DNA of 33,270 nt, taken from Sphingobacteriales bacterium (lineage in GTDB: Bacteria > Bacteroidota > Bacteroidia > Chitinophagales > Chitinophagaceae). Below the pieces are notes generated by a model. The model had not been told where the DNA came from. It saw only the letters and a list, made by a program, of their open reading frames with translations, and made no database searches. Shown piece after piece: positions 26,599-33,270 of the stretch; within the stretch, counting starts at the first letter, position 1; each line of letters begins with the position of its first letter. The translations under genes and the position numbers were made by a program. Location of the stretch: positions 1-33,270 of the forward strand of contig JACQDV010000001.1 in NCBI GenBank assembly GCA_016200915.1, written 5' to 3'.

Positions 26599-27126
26599 TT
26601 ATGTTCTTGGCGGATATACACCCTGCAGTGCAATACAAAAATTCATAGTGAGGTATGGCATTAAATTATTATGGGGCTGGTTTCCTCCGGTAGTACCGGA
26701 AGCAAACGGATTCATTGTTGCATTGGGCGCACCATCTTTATACCAGAATAAATCTCTGTCAGCCCCCGGACCAGCTGACACATTGCTTACAGGTGTGGGT
26801 GAGATACCATCACTATTATTAGCCCTCATAGTATGACTATGATTGGGTAGTTCAGTTTGTATTAAAGTAACTGCATCTGAACCCCCCGCTTCGCCAAGAT
26901 CATGTAATGACAAACCGGGGCCCTGTCCGGGATGCATGGGTACACTGCCCTGCAAATTGGGAAGTGCAAAATTACTTCTGCCATCACCACCATACGTAGT
27001 TCCCAATAAAGAAAACAACGCAGTATTCTGAGACAAAGGCAATAACTGCCCGTCGCAAAATGCCCAACCTTTAGGTGGGAAGTTGAAAGGAAAAATTCTT
27101 ATTTCTGCTACAAATGGATCTGCCAT
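26599..27126 (-). CDS. Phage tail-collar domain protein (copy 1)
   Basis: A 175-residue protein of the phage tail collar / 'microcystin-dependent protein' type. The N-terminal collar domain reads MADPFVAEIRIFPFNFPPKGWAFC and then GQLLPLSQNTALFSLLGTTYGGDGRSNFALPNLQGSVPMHPG (residues 1-67). The C-terminal part holds the conserved LPNHSHTM and ends in NFCIALQGVYPPRT, typical of the family. Bacterial copies occur outside prophages in small tandem groups, as here; no other phage genes are present. No signal peptide. It is the third of three paralogues on the same strand, 26 bases after the second, and lies directly before the giant secreted protein gene, so may be co-transcribed with it. Confidence 0.92.
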   Translation of the reverse strand: MADPFVAEIRIFPFNFPPKGWAFCDGQLLPLSQNTALFSLLGTTYGGDGRSNFALPNLQGSVPMHPGQGPGLSLHDLGEAGGSDAVTLIQTELPNHSHTMRANNSDGISPTPVSNVSAGPGADRDLFWYKDGAPNATMNPFASGTTGGNQPHNNLMPYLTMNFCIALQGVYPPRT

Positions 27127-27152
27127 GTTATTTTATTAATTAGTTATTTTAA

Positions 27153-27656
27153 TCAGGTCTGTGAAGGGAATATTCCCTGCAAGGCAATACTAAAATTCAG
27201 TGCTAAATATGGCTGCATATTCAGGTGTGCCTGGCTGCCGCCTGTTGGTAATATAGTACCCGGGTCCATATTGGCATTATCATTTTGATGAAAACCGGCA
27301 AATGAACCACCGCTGGCCCAATGGGTAGTAGCGGTTGGATATTGCTGATCAGCCGTTGCATTGATAGTATTAACAAAATGAGTATGCGCAGGCAACTCAG
27401 CAACAGATAAGGTATGTGCCTGTTCACCTGCCCTTTCCCCAAGCGTATGTCCGCTGCCTTCATGCATAGGAACCCGGCCCTGCAGATTTGGTAATGCAAA
27501 ATTTACTCTGCCATCTCCACCATAAGTTGTACCCAGTAAAGAAAACAAACCCTGGTTCTGGTTAATGGGCAATAACTGACCATTACAAAATGCCCATCCT
27601 TTGGGTGGAAAACTGAAAGACATAATTCTTATTTCACCTAAAAATGGTTCTGCCAT
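27153..27656 (-). CDS. Phage tail-collar domain protein (copy 2)
   Basis: 167 residues, paralogous to its neighbours on both sides. The start is MAEPFLGEIRIMSFSFPPKGWAFC, followed by LLGTTYGGDGRVNFALPNLQGRVPMHEG. The variable C-terminal half contains ELPAHTHFVNT (matching LPNHSHTM of copy 1) and TGGSQAHLNMQPYLALNFSIALQGIFPSQT. It lacks a signal peptide. The C-terminal 11 residues differ little between the three copies while the middle (residues 95-140) differs most, as expected for target-binding or trimer-tip variation in tail-fibre-like proteins; that interpretation is an inference. Confidence 0.92.
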   Translation of the reverse strand: MAEPFLGEIRIMSFSFPPKGWAFCNGQLLPINQNQGLFSLLGTTYGGDGRVNFALPNLQGRVPMHEGSGHTLGERAGEQAHTLSVAELPAHTHFVNTINATADQQYPTATTHWASGGSFAGFHQNDNANMDPGTILPTGGSQAHLNMQPYLALNFSIALQGIFPSQT

Positions 27657-27706
27657 TGTATAAAATTTATAATTAAGTAATTGCTTGTTTGCTCAATACA
27701 TAATCC

Positions 27707-28213
27707 TCAGGTCTGCGATGGAAAAATTCCAAAGAGTGAAATAATAAAATTCAGACAGAGATAAGGCTGAAAATTTGTGTGCGGCTGACTTCCTCCTGTT
27801 GATGCTAATGTATTTGCAGCTAAATTGATATTGGCACTACCAGTAGCTGAATATTGCAGAAGCGATGGTTGTGCCGCCCAAAAATTATTAGCAGGGTCAG
27901 TACTGGTGCCGTTACCAGAATTGGCCCGGGGCACATGCGAATGGGAAGGTATCTGCGAAACAGTTAATGTAATTTCTTCTGCCCCTCCTGTTTCAGCAAG
28001 AGTAAAACCATTACCCATGTGAATGGGTACACGACCACGTAAATCCGGCAACGAGAAAGTCGATTGTCCATCACCACCATAAGTAGTGCCAATCAAATTA
28101 AATAGAGTTTCGTTTTCAGAAATGGGAACAAGTTGTCCTTCACAAAACATCCAGCCTGCAGGGGCAAAATTGCCGGCAAACATTCTGATTTCTCCAACAT
28201 AAGGCTGCGCCAT
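27707..28213 (-). CDS. Phage tail-collar domain protein (copy 3, first in the group)
   Basis: 168 residues from ATG 28213. The upstream in-frame TTG at 28219 would add two residues and is less likely. The collar part is MAQPYVGEIRMFAGNFAPAGWMFC then LIGTTYGGDGQSTFSLPDLRGRVPIHMG. The conserved QIPSHSHVPRA and TGGSQPHTNFQPYLCLNFIISLFGIFPSQT follow. It is the most divergent copy (PAGWMFCEGQLVPISENETLFN). A 320-base spacer precedes it and should contain the group's promoter. Together with copies 1 and 2 it forms a three-paralogue cassette common in bacteria outside phages. Confidence 0.92.
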   Translation of the reverse strand: MAQPYVGEIRMFAGNFAPAGWMFCEGQLVPISENETLFNLIGTTYGGDGQSTFSLPDLRGRVPIHMGNGFTLAETGGAEEITLTVSQIPSHSHVPRANSGNGTSTDPANNFWAAQPSLLQYSATGSANINLAANTLASTGGSQPHTNFQPYLCLNFIISLFGIFPSQT

Positions 28214-28533
28214 AAACAATTAGTATTGGTTAAAAAAATAAATAATAATGAATGTGCAGACACAATCATCATGCAGTAATGTAATCGTTAATGCAGAGCA
28301 GTATTAACTCATTAAGTAATATTGGATGTGGTACGGAAAGGAAGTAACAGAGGTTAAAAGAACAGGATACTAATTAGGTATAATTCATTAGTTCAAATAG
28401 GCCTTATCAGATTCAAATAAATCTTACCGTTATAAATCTAAAACTATCTTAACGATTAAAAAAAAATAATTTTAGAAACCTTCTTTCATTTTTTTTAAAA
28501 TATTGCGTACATCTACGATTAAGGGTTGGTAAC
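28214..28533. promoter_or_regulatory. Spacer upstream of the tail-collar group
   Basis: 320 AT-rich bases without a supported gene. It lies upstream of copy 3 and downstream of the binding-protein-like gene. I found no consensus -7 element and no strong hairpin. Confidence 0.35.
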
Positions 28534-29682
28534 TCAATAACACAGATAGGTATTAGTCCATCCTGAAACTACGCCCTGTGGCGGGTTTGACACAAAATTG
28601 CTCCAGCTTGTCTCAATACTTTCTATTGCAACATTATTTTTTTGTAAATAATGGCCTTTAAGTTGTGCTTTAATAACCGGGGCAATATAATGCTGGGTTT
28701 GTTTATCCAGCTTAATTTCCCCTCTTGGTGAAGCGAGGTCGCTATTCAATAAATATTGAACGATTCCATTACCATTGCGGGAATTTATTTCAGATTCAAT
28801 TACTTTTTGCAGCACCAGCGCCACTTCCCAGCCGAGCAATGAAAAAATGGAGGGAGCTTTACCGGATTGATCTAAAACAGTATCGCAAAATAGTTTGTTA
28901 CTGGTTGTATTTATATTTGATTGCCAGGGCATAAATCCTTCTGCTGAAAACTGTAATTCACCGCTTTTAATTTGAAACGCTTTTTCTTCCAGCATCATTG
29001 GAGAAACATAAAGTTGCAAACGGTCTGCATCTGCATAATTATTTAATGAACTGTAAAATAAAGCAGCAGGTATATCATCGTAAATACAAAGCAGCTTGCT
29101 GGTAAGTTTATCTCCGGCTAAATATGCCAACAACTCATCAATATGAAAACTGTTGTTATATGCCTGGTTGTTGACGTAATTAAACATTATGTTGCCTCCA
29201 TGTATAGTAAAATTATTCACCATCATAGCTCCATGCAAATAACCACAATCGTAAAAACTGGTTGCTACTGCTGCATTTGCACCTGGTTCACTTACTGCCA
29301 ACTCACCGGTAAGCCAACAGAGAAAGGCATGATTTAAATTAAGGTGAATAATATTGCCTTGTGTTTGCCAGGATTGAGGATAATCTGCCCCGGGGTTAAC
29401 TACAATAATCAATTTACCCGAAGCTTCCAGCACAGGCTTCAAAAAAGTAAGTATCTTTTGGTCGAGGTATAAAATCAATATATCTGCTTCATGTACCACC
29501 AGTAATTTTTCAACTTTTTCTTTTACTTCTTTCTCCACGCCGCCATAGCCTGCGGTTTCTGCGGTTATCTTTATAGTATCCTGTAACCTATTTAACTTTA
29601 AACAGCTTTTAAGTCCATCCATAAACTCCATACTGATAGATGGATGCATTGCAGAGCCGGGATAAAGTAGTCCAATATTCAT
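28534..29682 (-). CDS. Periplasmic-binding-protein-like (ABC substrate-binding) protein without signal peptide
   Basis: A 382-residue protein with the fold of type I periplasmic binding proteins (Leu/Ile/Val-binding-like): an N-terminal half beginning MNIGLLYPGSAMHPSISMEFMDGLKS, then VVHEADILILYL, the hinge region LIIVVNPGADYP, and a C-terminal half. Such proteins bind small ligands for ABC import or sensing. This one starts directly at the first beta-strand, with no signal peptide, so it appears cytoplasmic. No permease or ATPase gene is nearby. Lying between the tail-collar genes and the 5'-nucleotidase-like gene, it may belong to the same locus. Ligand unknown. Confidence 0.72.
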   Translation of the reverse strand: MNIGLLYPGSAMHPSISMEFMDGLKSCLKLNRLQDTIKITAETAGYGGVEKEVKEKVEKLLVVHEADILILYLDQKILTFLKPVLEASGKLIIVVNPGADYPQSWQTQGNIIHLNLNHAFLCWLTGELAVSEPGANAAVATSFYDCGYLHGAMMVNNFTIHGGNIMFNYVNNQAYNNSFHIDELLAYLAGDKLTSKLLCIYDDIPAALFYSSLNNYADADRLQLYVSPMMLEEKAFQIKSGELQFSAEGFMPWQSNINTTSNKLFCDTVLDQSGKAPSIFSLLGWEVALVLQKVIESEINSRNGNGIVQYLLNSDLASPRGEIKLDKQTQHYIAPVIKAQLKGHYLQKNNVAIESIETSWSNFVSNPPQGVVSGWTNTYLCY

Positions 29683-29747
29683 AGAAATAGAATAAACTTT
29701 CTGTTGATTGAAAATACACAGAAGAAATTAAAGCCGACCAGATTTTC

Positions 29748-29869
29748 TTTGTGGTAACCTCATTACAAAAAAAATATCTGCGCAATTATTTTTTTTTCGT
29801 AACATTATGAACGCTTATCTGCCGTCAAATAAACTTACCAATTTTTTTCGTTCCCTTTCTTACCACAAA
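29748..29869. promoter_or_regulatory. Inverted repeat in the divergent promoter region
   Basis: Perfect 10-bp inverted repeat TTTGTGGTAA (29748-29757) and TTACCACAAA (29860-29869), about 100 bases apart in the spacer between the divergent binding-protein and 5'-nucleotidase-like genes. It could be a pair of half-sites for one regulator. Confidence 0.35.
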
Positions 29870-29901
29870 TTCTATTCTATTTATCACATAAATTTTTTTC
29901 T

Positions 29902-30603
29902 ATGAACAGCAGAAGAAATTTTTTGGTACAAAGTTCGTTAGCTACTACGGCCATGTTTTTATTAAAGCCATTAAAAACTTTTGCCGGTGAATCTTCCTTT
30001 TTTTCTTTAACAGGTATTCGTAATAATAAACTATTCTTTTTACATACCACCAACCTTGATTCATTTAATGATGCCCATGTTATTAAGTACGTTGAAGAAA
30101 TTAAAATTAAACACGTCAACACCATTCTTTTAAAAGCAGCTCATCATAACGAAACTGCCTCATTAACGTATGATGCCTTTCTTGCAGAAGACAGTACAGT
30201 TTCATTTACCAAAGATCAATATCAAATCATTAATAAAGGCAACATAAGGACAGGTGTTGTTACCATTGATACAGGTGAAAATAATGCCATTGAAAAAGTA
30301 AACCGGTTAGCTGCTTATTTAAAGAAAGAAAAAAAATGTTCAGTAGTGATATGTTTATCCCGGTTAGGTTATAAAAACAATAATACTCCTGACGATATTA
30401 CGCTGGCAAAACACTCAGCCGACCTTGACATTATTATTGGAGGTCACCCCGAAAATTTTCACCAGCACCCCATTATTGTTTTAAACAGCAAGAATAGTGA
30501 AGTTATTATTCATGCTTCCAGCGGACAAACGACAGGTTATGGGAAAATTGAAATAGATTTTGATGAACTGGGCAGGAAGAAAAATATCAACTTCACTGCA
30601 TAA
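29902..30603 (+). CDS. Degenerate 5'-nucleotidase-like protein with Tat signal
   Basis: A 233-residue protein with a twin-arginine signal (NSRRNFLVQSSLATTAMFLL), so it is exported folded. The body resembles the catalytic part of UshA/5'-nucleotidase proteins: LFFLHTTNLDSF aligns to the usual LHTNDVHS, and HSADLDIIIGGHPE and SSGQTTGYGKIEIDFD match the later conserved strands. However, the first metal motif has lost its Asp and His, the usual D-x-G-D and GNH(D/E) motifs are absent, and the protein is about half the length of a full enzyme. Catalysis by the usual mechanism is unlikely, so a pseudoenzyme or remnant is more plausible. Convergent with the GNAT gene downstream. Confidence 0.7.
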   Translation: MNSRRNFLVQSSLATTAMFLLKPLKTFAGESSFFSLTGIRNNKLFFLHTTNLDSFNDAHVIKYVEEIKIKHVNTILLKAAHHNETASLTYDAFLAEDSTVSFTKDQYQIINKGNIRTGVVTIDTGENNAIEKVNRLAAYLKKEKKCSVVICLSRLGYKNNNTPDDITLAKHSADLDIIIGGHPENFHQHPIIVLNSKNSEVIIHASSGQTTGYGKIEIDFDELGRKKNINFTA

Positions 30604-30612
30604 TCATTCCAT

Positions 30613-31089
30613 TTAAAAAGCATTACCGGCCGGCATCCTCTCCATATAATGATGCCGGCCATTATTTTTTATATAAACAAATCCCAATCGTTCATACCAC
30701 TTTAATGCAGGATTGTTCTGCTCCACATGAAGTGATAATTTTTTATTTCGTTTGCCTGACTTTTTAATTAGCTCTTTCATCAGGTGTGTTCCAATTCCTT
30801 TTTTCTGAAACCTAGGTAATACACTAATATCCATAATTCTTATTTCACTTACTGTTTCCCATGTATATAATCTGCCTGCATCTTTTTTATCATAAACGAT
30901 GATTTGGTAAACAGCGCCAGGGCAATTTTTTTTATAATCAGCCAGTTGCGCCATGGATTGCATAATGATAAAGGCCTGCTTCTGCTGCTCTGTCCAATTC
31001 GTTAAAGAAAGTTCTGCTTCCCTGGTTGAACGATAAACAGTTTCTATAAATATGGTATCCTTTTCTTCTACTGGCCGAAGGCTAATCAT
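30613..31089 (-). CDS. GNAT family N-acetyltransferase
   Basis: A 158-residue acetyltransferase. The acetyl-CoA loop is RIMDISVLPRFQKKGIGTHLMKELI (about residues 83-107; Q-x-x-G-x-G), followed by LHVEQNNPALKWYERLGF. The N-terminal section (VYRSTREAELSLTNWTEQQKQAFIIMQSMAQ) is like GNAT proteins that sit beside tail-collar genes in other bacteria, which fits its place at the end of this locus. Substrate unknown; it might modify one of the locus proteins, but that is an inference. Confidence 0.85.
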   Translation of the reverse strand: MISLRPVEEKDTIFIETVYRSTREAELSLTNWTEQQKQAFIIMQSMAQLADYKKNCPGAVYQIIVYDKKDAGRLYTWETVSEIRIMDISVLPRFQKKGIGTHLMKELIKKSGKRNKKLSLHVEQNNPALKWYERLGFVYIKNNGRHHYMERMPAGNAF

Positions 31090-31200
31090 AGAATGAATTT
31101 AAAAATTAATACGACAAGTTGTTTTTGTTAGCAGGTTCTTAATTTTTTCAACAGTCAAAATAATATGCATCCGTACCCGTTATCCTACCATCTACTGACT

Positions 31201-32277
31201 ATGCCGATAACAAGAAACGCCTCTGTACTGCTCATTTCAGCACTATTATTTAGTAGTTTTTGTAATGCCCAGATGATAACCGGTGTATGGAAAGGAAAAA
31301 TTTCCGGAAATGGCAGTTTATTAAAGTCGCAGTATAAATTAGAGCTTAAACTGGTGCAAAAAGGCGATAGTCTTACCGGTACATCTTACTATTATGCCTC
31401 TTCCAACAATTACTATCGCTTTAAAGTAAAAGGATATTTTAATTCAGATAACAGTACGGTAGTTTGGTGGGATGAAGAGATGATTGAATATTCCACCAAT
31501 AATAAATTACTGGCACCTAATGACGATGCTATGATAAATGAGGCTGACTTCAATTGCCCTGGCGGAGGAAAGATGATGCTGGATGGAACAGCCAAAAAGA
31601 AAGAAGATGATAAAGAGTTTACGCTACACTTAGACAAAACAGATGGCAGCAATTTTAAAGATGAATGGGATTGGCTGATTGATAACTACACCTACGGAGC
31701 TAATGATCCTTACATTATTGACAGTGTATGCAATATTGCTACTGCCAGTGTTTCTGAAAAAGAAGTGGAGCAACCGGTAACGATCAACAAACCTGTTGAA
31801 GAAAAAAAGCCGGTGATAAAAACTGCTCCCTCTGCTCCTAAAAAAGAAGCTATCACCAAAAAAGAACCAATAGTTATTGCACCGGTTAAAAAAGATACGG
31901 TTCCAGTTTTAACGATTGAAGAAAAATTTCTAAAAAGGGAAAAGAAAATAACTACGGAAATTCCTTTGGTGGGAGATAGTGTTGAATTACGCTTTTATGA
32001 TAATGCGGAAATAGACGGTGATTCCATTTCTTTATTCCTGAATGATAGACTCATATTTGAACATATCAAACTCACCGATCAGCCTTATACTATTAAATTA
32101 GCCGTAAAAGATTTAAACGATAATAATGAGTTGGCAATGGTTGCTGAAAACTTAGGTGCTATTCCTCCTAACACTTCTTATATGCTGGCGATTGTAAACA
32201 ATCAGCGGTATGAAGCTGTATTAACCAGCACTGAAGGAAGCAGTGCCGTTATCCGTTTCAGAAAAAAATCTCCTTAA
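31201..32277 (+). CDS. Secreted protein with conserved Bacteroidota C-terminal domain
   Basis: A 358-residue exported protein. The signal peptide is MPITRNASVLLISALLFSSFCNAQ from ATG 31201 (an in-frame ATG at 31165 is a poorer start). An N-terminal beta-sandwich-like domain (GVWKGKISGNGSLLKSQYKLELKLVQKGDSLTGTSYYY) is followed by a Lys/Pro-rich linker (about residues 185-245), then a C-terminal domain with VELRFYDNAEIDGDSISLFLNDRLI and NNELAMVAENLGAIPPNTSYML. This last domain occurs in Bacteroidota envelope proteins. No catalytic motif is seen. It may be a periplasmic or surface protein; function unknown. Confidence 0.75.
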   Translation: MPITRNASVLLISALLFSSFCNAQMITGVWKGKISGNGSLLKSQYKLELKLVQKGDSLTGTSYYYASSNNYYRFKVKGYFNSDNSTVVWWDEEMIEYSTNNKLLAPNDDAMINEADFNCPGGGKMMLDGTAKKKEDDKEFTLHLDKTDGSNFKDEWDWLIDNYTYGANDPYIIDSVCNIATASVSEKEVEQPVTINKPVEEKKPVIKTAPSAPKKEAITKKEPIVIAPVKKDTVPVLTIEEKFLKREKKITTEIPLVGDSVELRFYDNAEIDGDSISLFLNDRLIFEHIKLTDQPYTIKLAVKDLNDNNELAMVAENLGAIPPNTSYMLAIVNNQRYEAVLTSTEGSSAVIRFRKKSP

Positions 32278-32697
32278 TCAATCTTTATCATTCACAGTAT
32301 AACGCTTCACACTGCGGATCCCTAATTGTCCATCCACTACATATACCATTTTATAATCCATGAACTTCCCTTTATCATCAAGAAAGCCAACCATTACTGT
32401 TTTGTCATAATAACCTTTCTTTAGCTCTGGCTTTGGTTCGTAGCCAAGATTAGGAATGTGAATGATTTGTTCACCCGTAACTTCTTTGTACTGCATTTTT
32501 ACCAGGTAGTTGAAAGTAGAATCTGTTTCAAACAGCTGTACTTTATAATACCAGTCGTTTAATGAATCTGGTACTTTTTCTGAATATTCTTTTACGGGGT
32601 TTTTATTGACGAAAGTTCTTTTTAAGACAATATTTTTATTATCTGATGAACTACAACTAATAAAAAGAATAGCTGATAAAAAAAAGATTTTTTTCAT
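32278..32697 (-). CDS. Small lipoprotein, 139 residues
   Basis: From ATG 32697 the product starts MKKIFFLSAILFISC, a lipoprotein signal with lipobox FIS-C, and a mature part (SSSDNKNIVLKRTFVNKNPVKEYSEKVPDSLNDWYYKVQLFETDSTFNYLV...MVGFLDDKGKFMDYKMVYVVDG) of unknown family. The upstream frame to 32916 lies in the mobile-element remnant region and is not supported. A TATTTTCG element ends four bases before the ATG. Converges on the secreted protein at 31201-32277. Function unknown. Confidence 0.75.
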   Translation of the reverse strand: MKKIFFLSAILFISCSSSDNKNIVLKRTFVNKNPVKEYSEKVPDSLNDWYYKVQLFETDSTFNYLVKMQYKEVTGEQIIHIPNLGYEPKPELKKGYYDKTVMVGFLDDKGKFMDYKMVYVVDGQLGIRSVKRYTVNDKD

Positions 32698-32701
32698 ACT
32701 G

Positions 32702-32709
32702 CGAAAATA
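32702..32709 (-). promoter_or_regulatory. -7-like element before the 139-residue lipoprotein gene
   Basis: TATTTTCG on the minus strand differs from TAnnTTTG at one position and ends four bases before the ATG at 32697. Confidence 0.35.
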
Positions 32710-32723
32710 ATAAATGAAGCGAA

Positions 32724-32759
32724 GCAGAGTGAGCCACTCCTTAGAGTGGTTCACTCTGT
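32724..32759. repeat. REP-like 15-bp hairpin
   Basis: CAGAGTGAGCCACTC (32725-32739) and GAGTGGTTCACTCTG (32744-32758) pair fully with one G-T wobble around a CTTA loop. Such GC-rich extragenic hairpins near a Y1 transposase are typical of REP elements recognised by REP-associated tyrosine transposases. Confidence 0.7.
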
Positions 32760-32821
32760 GCGTAAGGACAGGGGTGTCGGTTGGTAAATATGCTGTAATC
32801 TGCGTACTGATTAAGTGGTCA

Positions 32822-33154
32822 TTACTCCCCATCCAATTCATGCCCATAATAAAATTGAGATTGACTAATATGTGTTTCAATAAACCTTTCCCTGCCTCCA
32901 AACCAGTCAAGCACATAATCTCGTTGAATAAATACAGGTCCTGTATTTAAAATTACCTGATAGGATGACCAATCATATAAAGTAAACTCTTTTACAAATC
33001 CATGCTTAAGGGGATTAGCATGAATATAAATTACCAATTGGGTGAAATGTTTGTCGTCGTTAACCACAATACGCTTAAATGGTGTTTCAGATAAATGCCC
33101 TTTTCTCTTATAAAGATTATTAAACGAACGCATTAGCGTTGCGTTATTAGTCAA
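32822..33154 (-). pseudogene. REP-associated tyrosine (Y1) transposase, C-terminal remnant
   Basis: About 110 codons with no good start (only a TTG). The residues KRKGHLSETPFKRIVVNDDKHFTQLVIYIHANPLKHGFV and DWSSY match the C-terminal half of Y1/RAYT transposases, including the catalytic-tyrosine motif Y-I-H-x-N-P. The N-terminal half with the HUH motif is missing, and a different reading frame that looks like a second transposase tail begins immediately upstream. It is therefore truncated and probably inactive. The REP-like hairpin at 32724-32759 lies just downstream, where such proteins' target hairpins are found. Confidence 0.75.
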
Positions 33155-33269
33155 ACATATTCAATTGGTTATGATTTTGTTCTTTGAAATATTGTAATTG
33201 AGTTTGCTGAAACAGTTGATTTATGGGCATTTTTTCAAAAATGGAGATGCTCAAAATCTGTAGAATTTC
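33147..33269 (-). pseudogene. Possible C-terminal tail of an IS4-type transposase (runs off the window)
   Basis: A reading frame enters from the right edge and stops at 33147: EILQILSISIFEKMPINQLFQ, then a short acidic/Gln-rich stretch ending in NQLNMFD. The pattern LQILSISxFEKxPIxxLF followed near the end by a Q-L-x-x-F closing motif resembles the end of Bacteroidota IS4-type transposases. If so, an insertion sequence has cut the Y1 transposase gene. Only 40 residues are visible, so the assignment is tentative. Confidence 0.45.
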
Positions 33270-33270
33270 G

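Noticed and set aside
26599-28213. A prophage or phage-tail-like contractile system
   Set aside because: Only tail-collar proteins are present; there is no sheath, tube, baseplate, spike, ATPase or lysis gene in the window.
32765-32780. GACA-GGGG-TGTC mini-hairpin
   Set aside because: Only four paired bases; may be part of the REP element but is not supported alone.

Overview
The window looks like ordinary chromosome from a Bacteroidota bacterium, most likely Chitinophagaceae or a close relative. The evidence is a type IX secretion (T9SS) C-terminal sorting domain, SusC/TonB-type receptor architecture with a carboxypeptidase-like N-terminal domain, several 'lipobox' lipoproteins beginning MKK, a bacterial PcrB/GGGPS-type enzyme, TAnnTTTG promoter elements, absence of clear Shine-Dalgarno sites, AT-rich intergenes and many small intergenic repeats. 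No rRNA, tRNA or CRISPR array was seen.

Layout. 1-2.7 kb: the possible tail of an unknown gene, a GNAT acetyltransferase, a YcxB-like membrane protein, a PhoD-type phosphatase and a 41-residue lipoprotein. 2.8-6.3 kb: a B12-dependent (class II) ribonucleotide reductase with a clear terminator. 6.6-8.2 kb: a DUF2490 outer-membrane protein and a PcrB-type prenylglyceryl phosphate synthase. 8.2-11.1 kb: a TonB-dependent receptor in an operon with a MerC-domain membrane protein, preceded by dyad motifs that could bind a metal regulator. 11.2-13 kb: a thiolase and a small lipoprotein. 13.1-16.6 kb: pyrD (carrying two heptamer repeats inside the coding sequence), a second YcxB-like protein, TerC and RuvB. 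16.7-18.1 kb: a MarR regulator with an N-terminal CxC motif and the NAD(P)-binding NmrA-like gene it probably controls; the same 18-bp palindrome lies before both. 18.2-19.2 kb: a 94-residue conserved protein and a signal-less M23 peptidase-like protein.

19.3-31.1 kb is the most unusual part. A 2.4-kilo-residue secreted repeat protein with a T9SS tail lies directly downstream of three paralogous phage-tail-collar ('microcystin-dependent protein' type) genes on the same strand. Next come a periplasmic-binding-protein-like gene without a signal peptide, a divergently transcribed Tat-exported 5'-nucleotidase-like protein that has lost key metal-binding motifs, and a GNAT acetyltransferase. The grouping suggests a surface or extracellular structure module, but its function is unproven.

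31.2-33.3 kb: a secreted protein with a C-terminal domain seen in Bacteroidota, a small lipoprotein, a 15-bp REP-like hairpin, the C-terminal remnant of a REP-associated (Y1) transposase, and what looks like the C-terminal tail of a second transposase running off the window, so the right edge is a mobile-element junction.

Small-scale structure also recurs: heptamer and octamer tandem repeats at four places, and TAnnTT(T/C)G elements only 4-9 bases before several start codons, which would give leaderless or nearly leaderless mRNAs.
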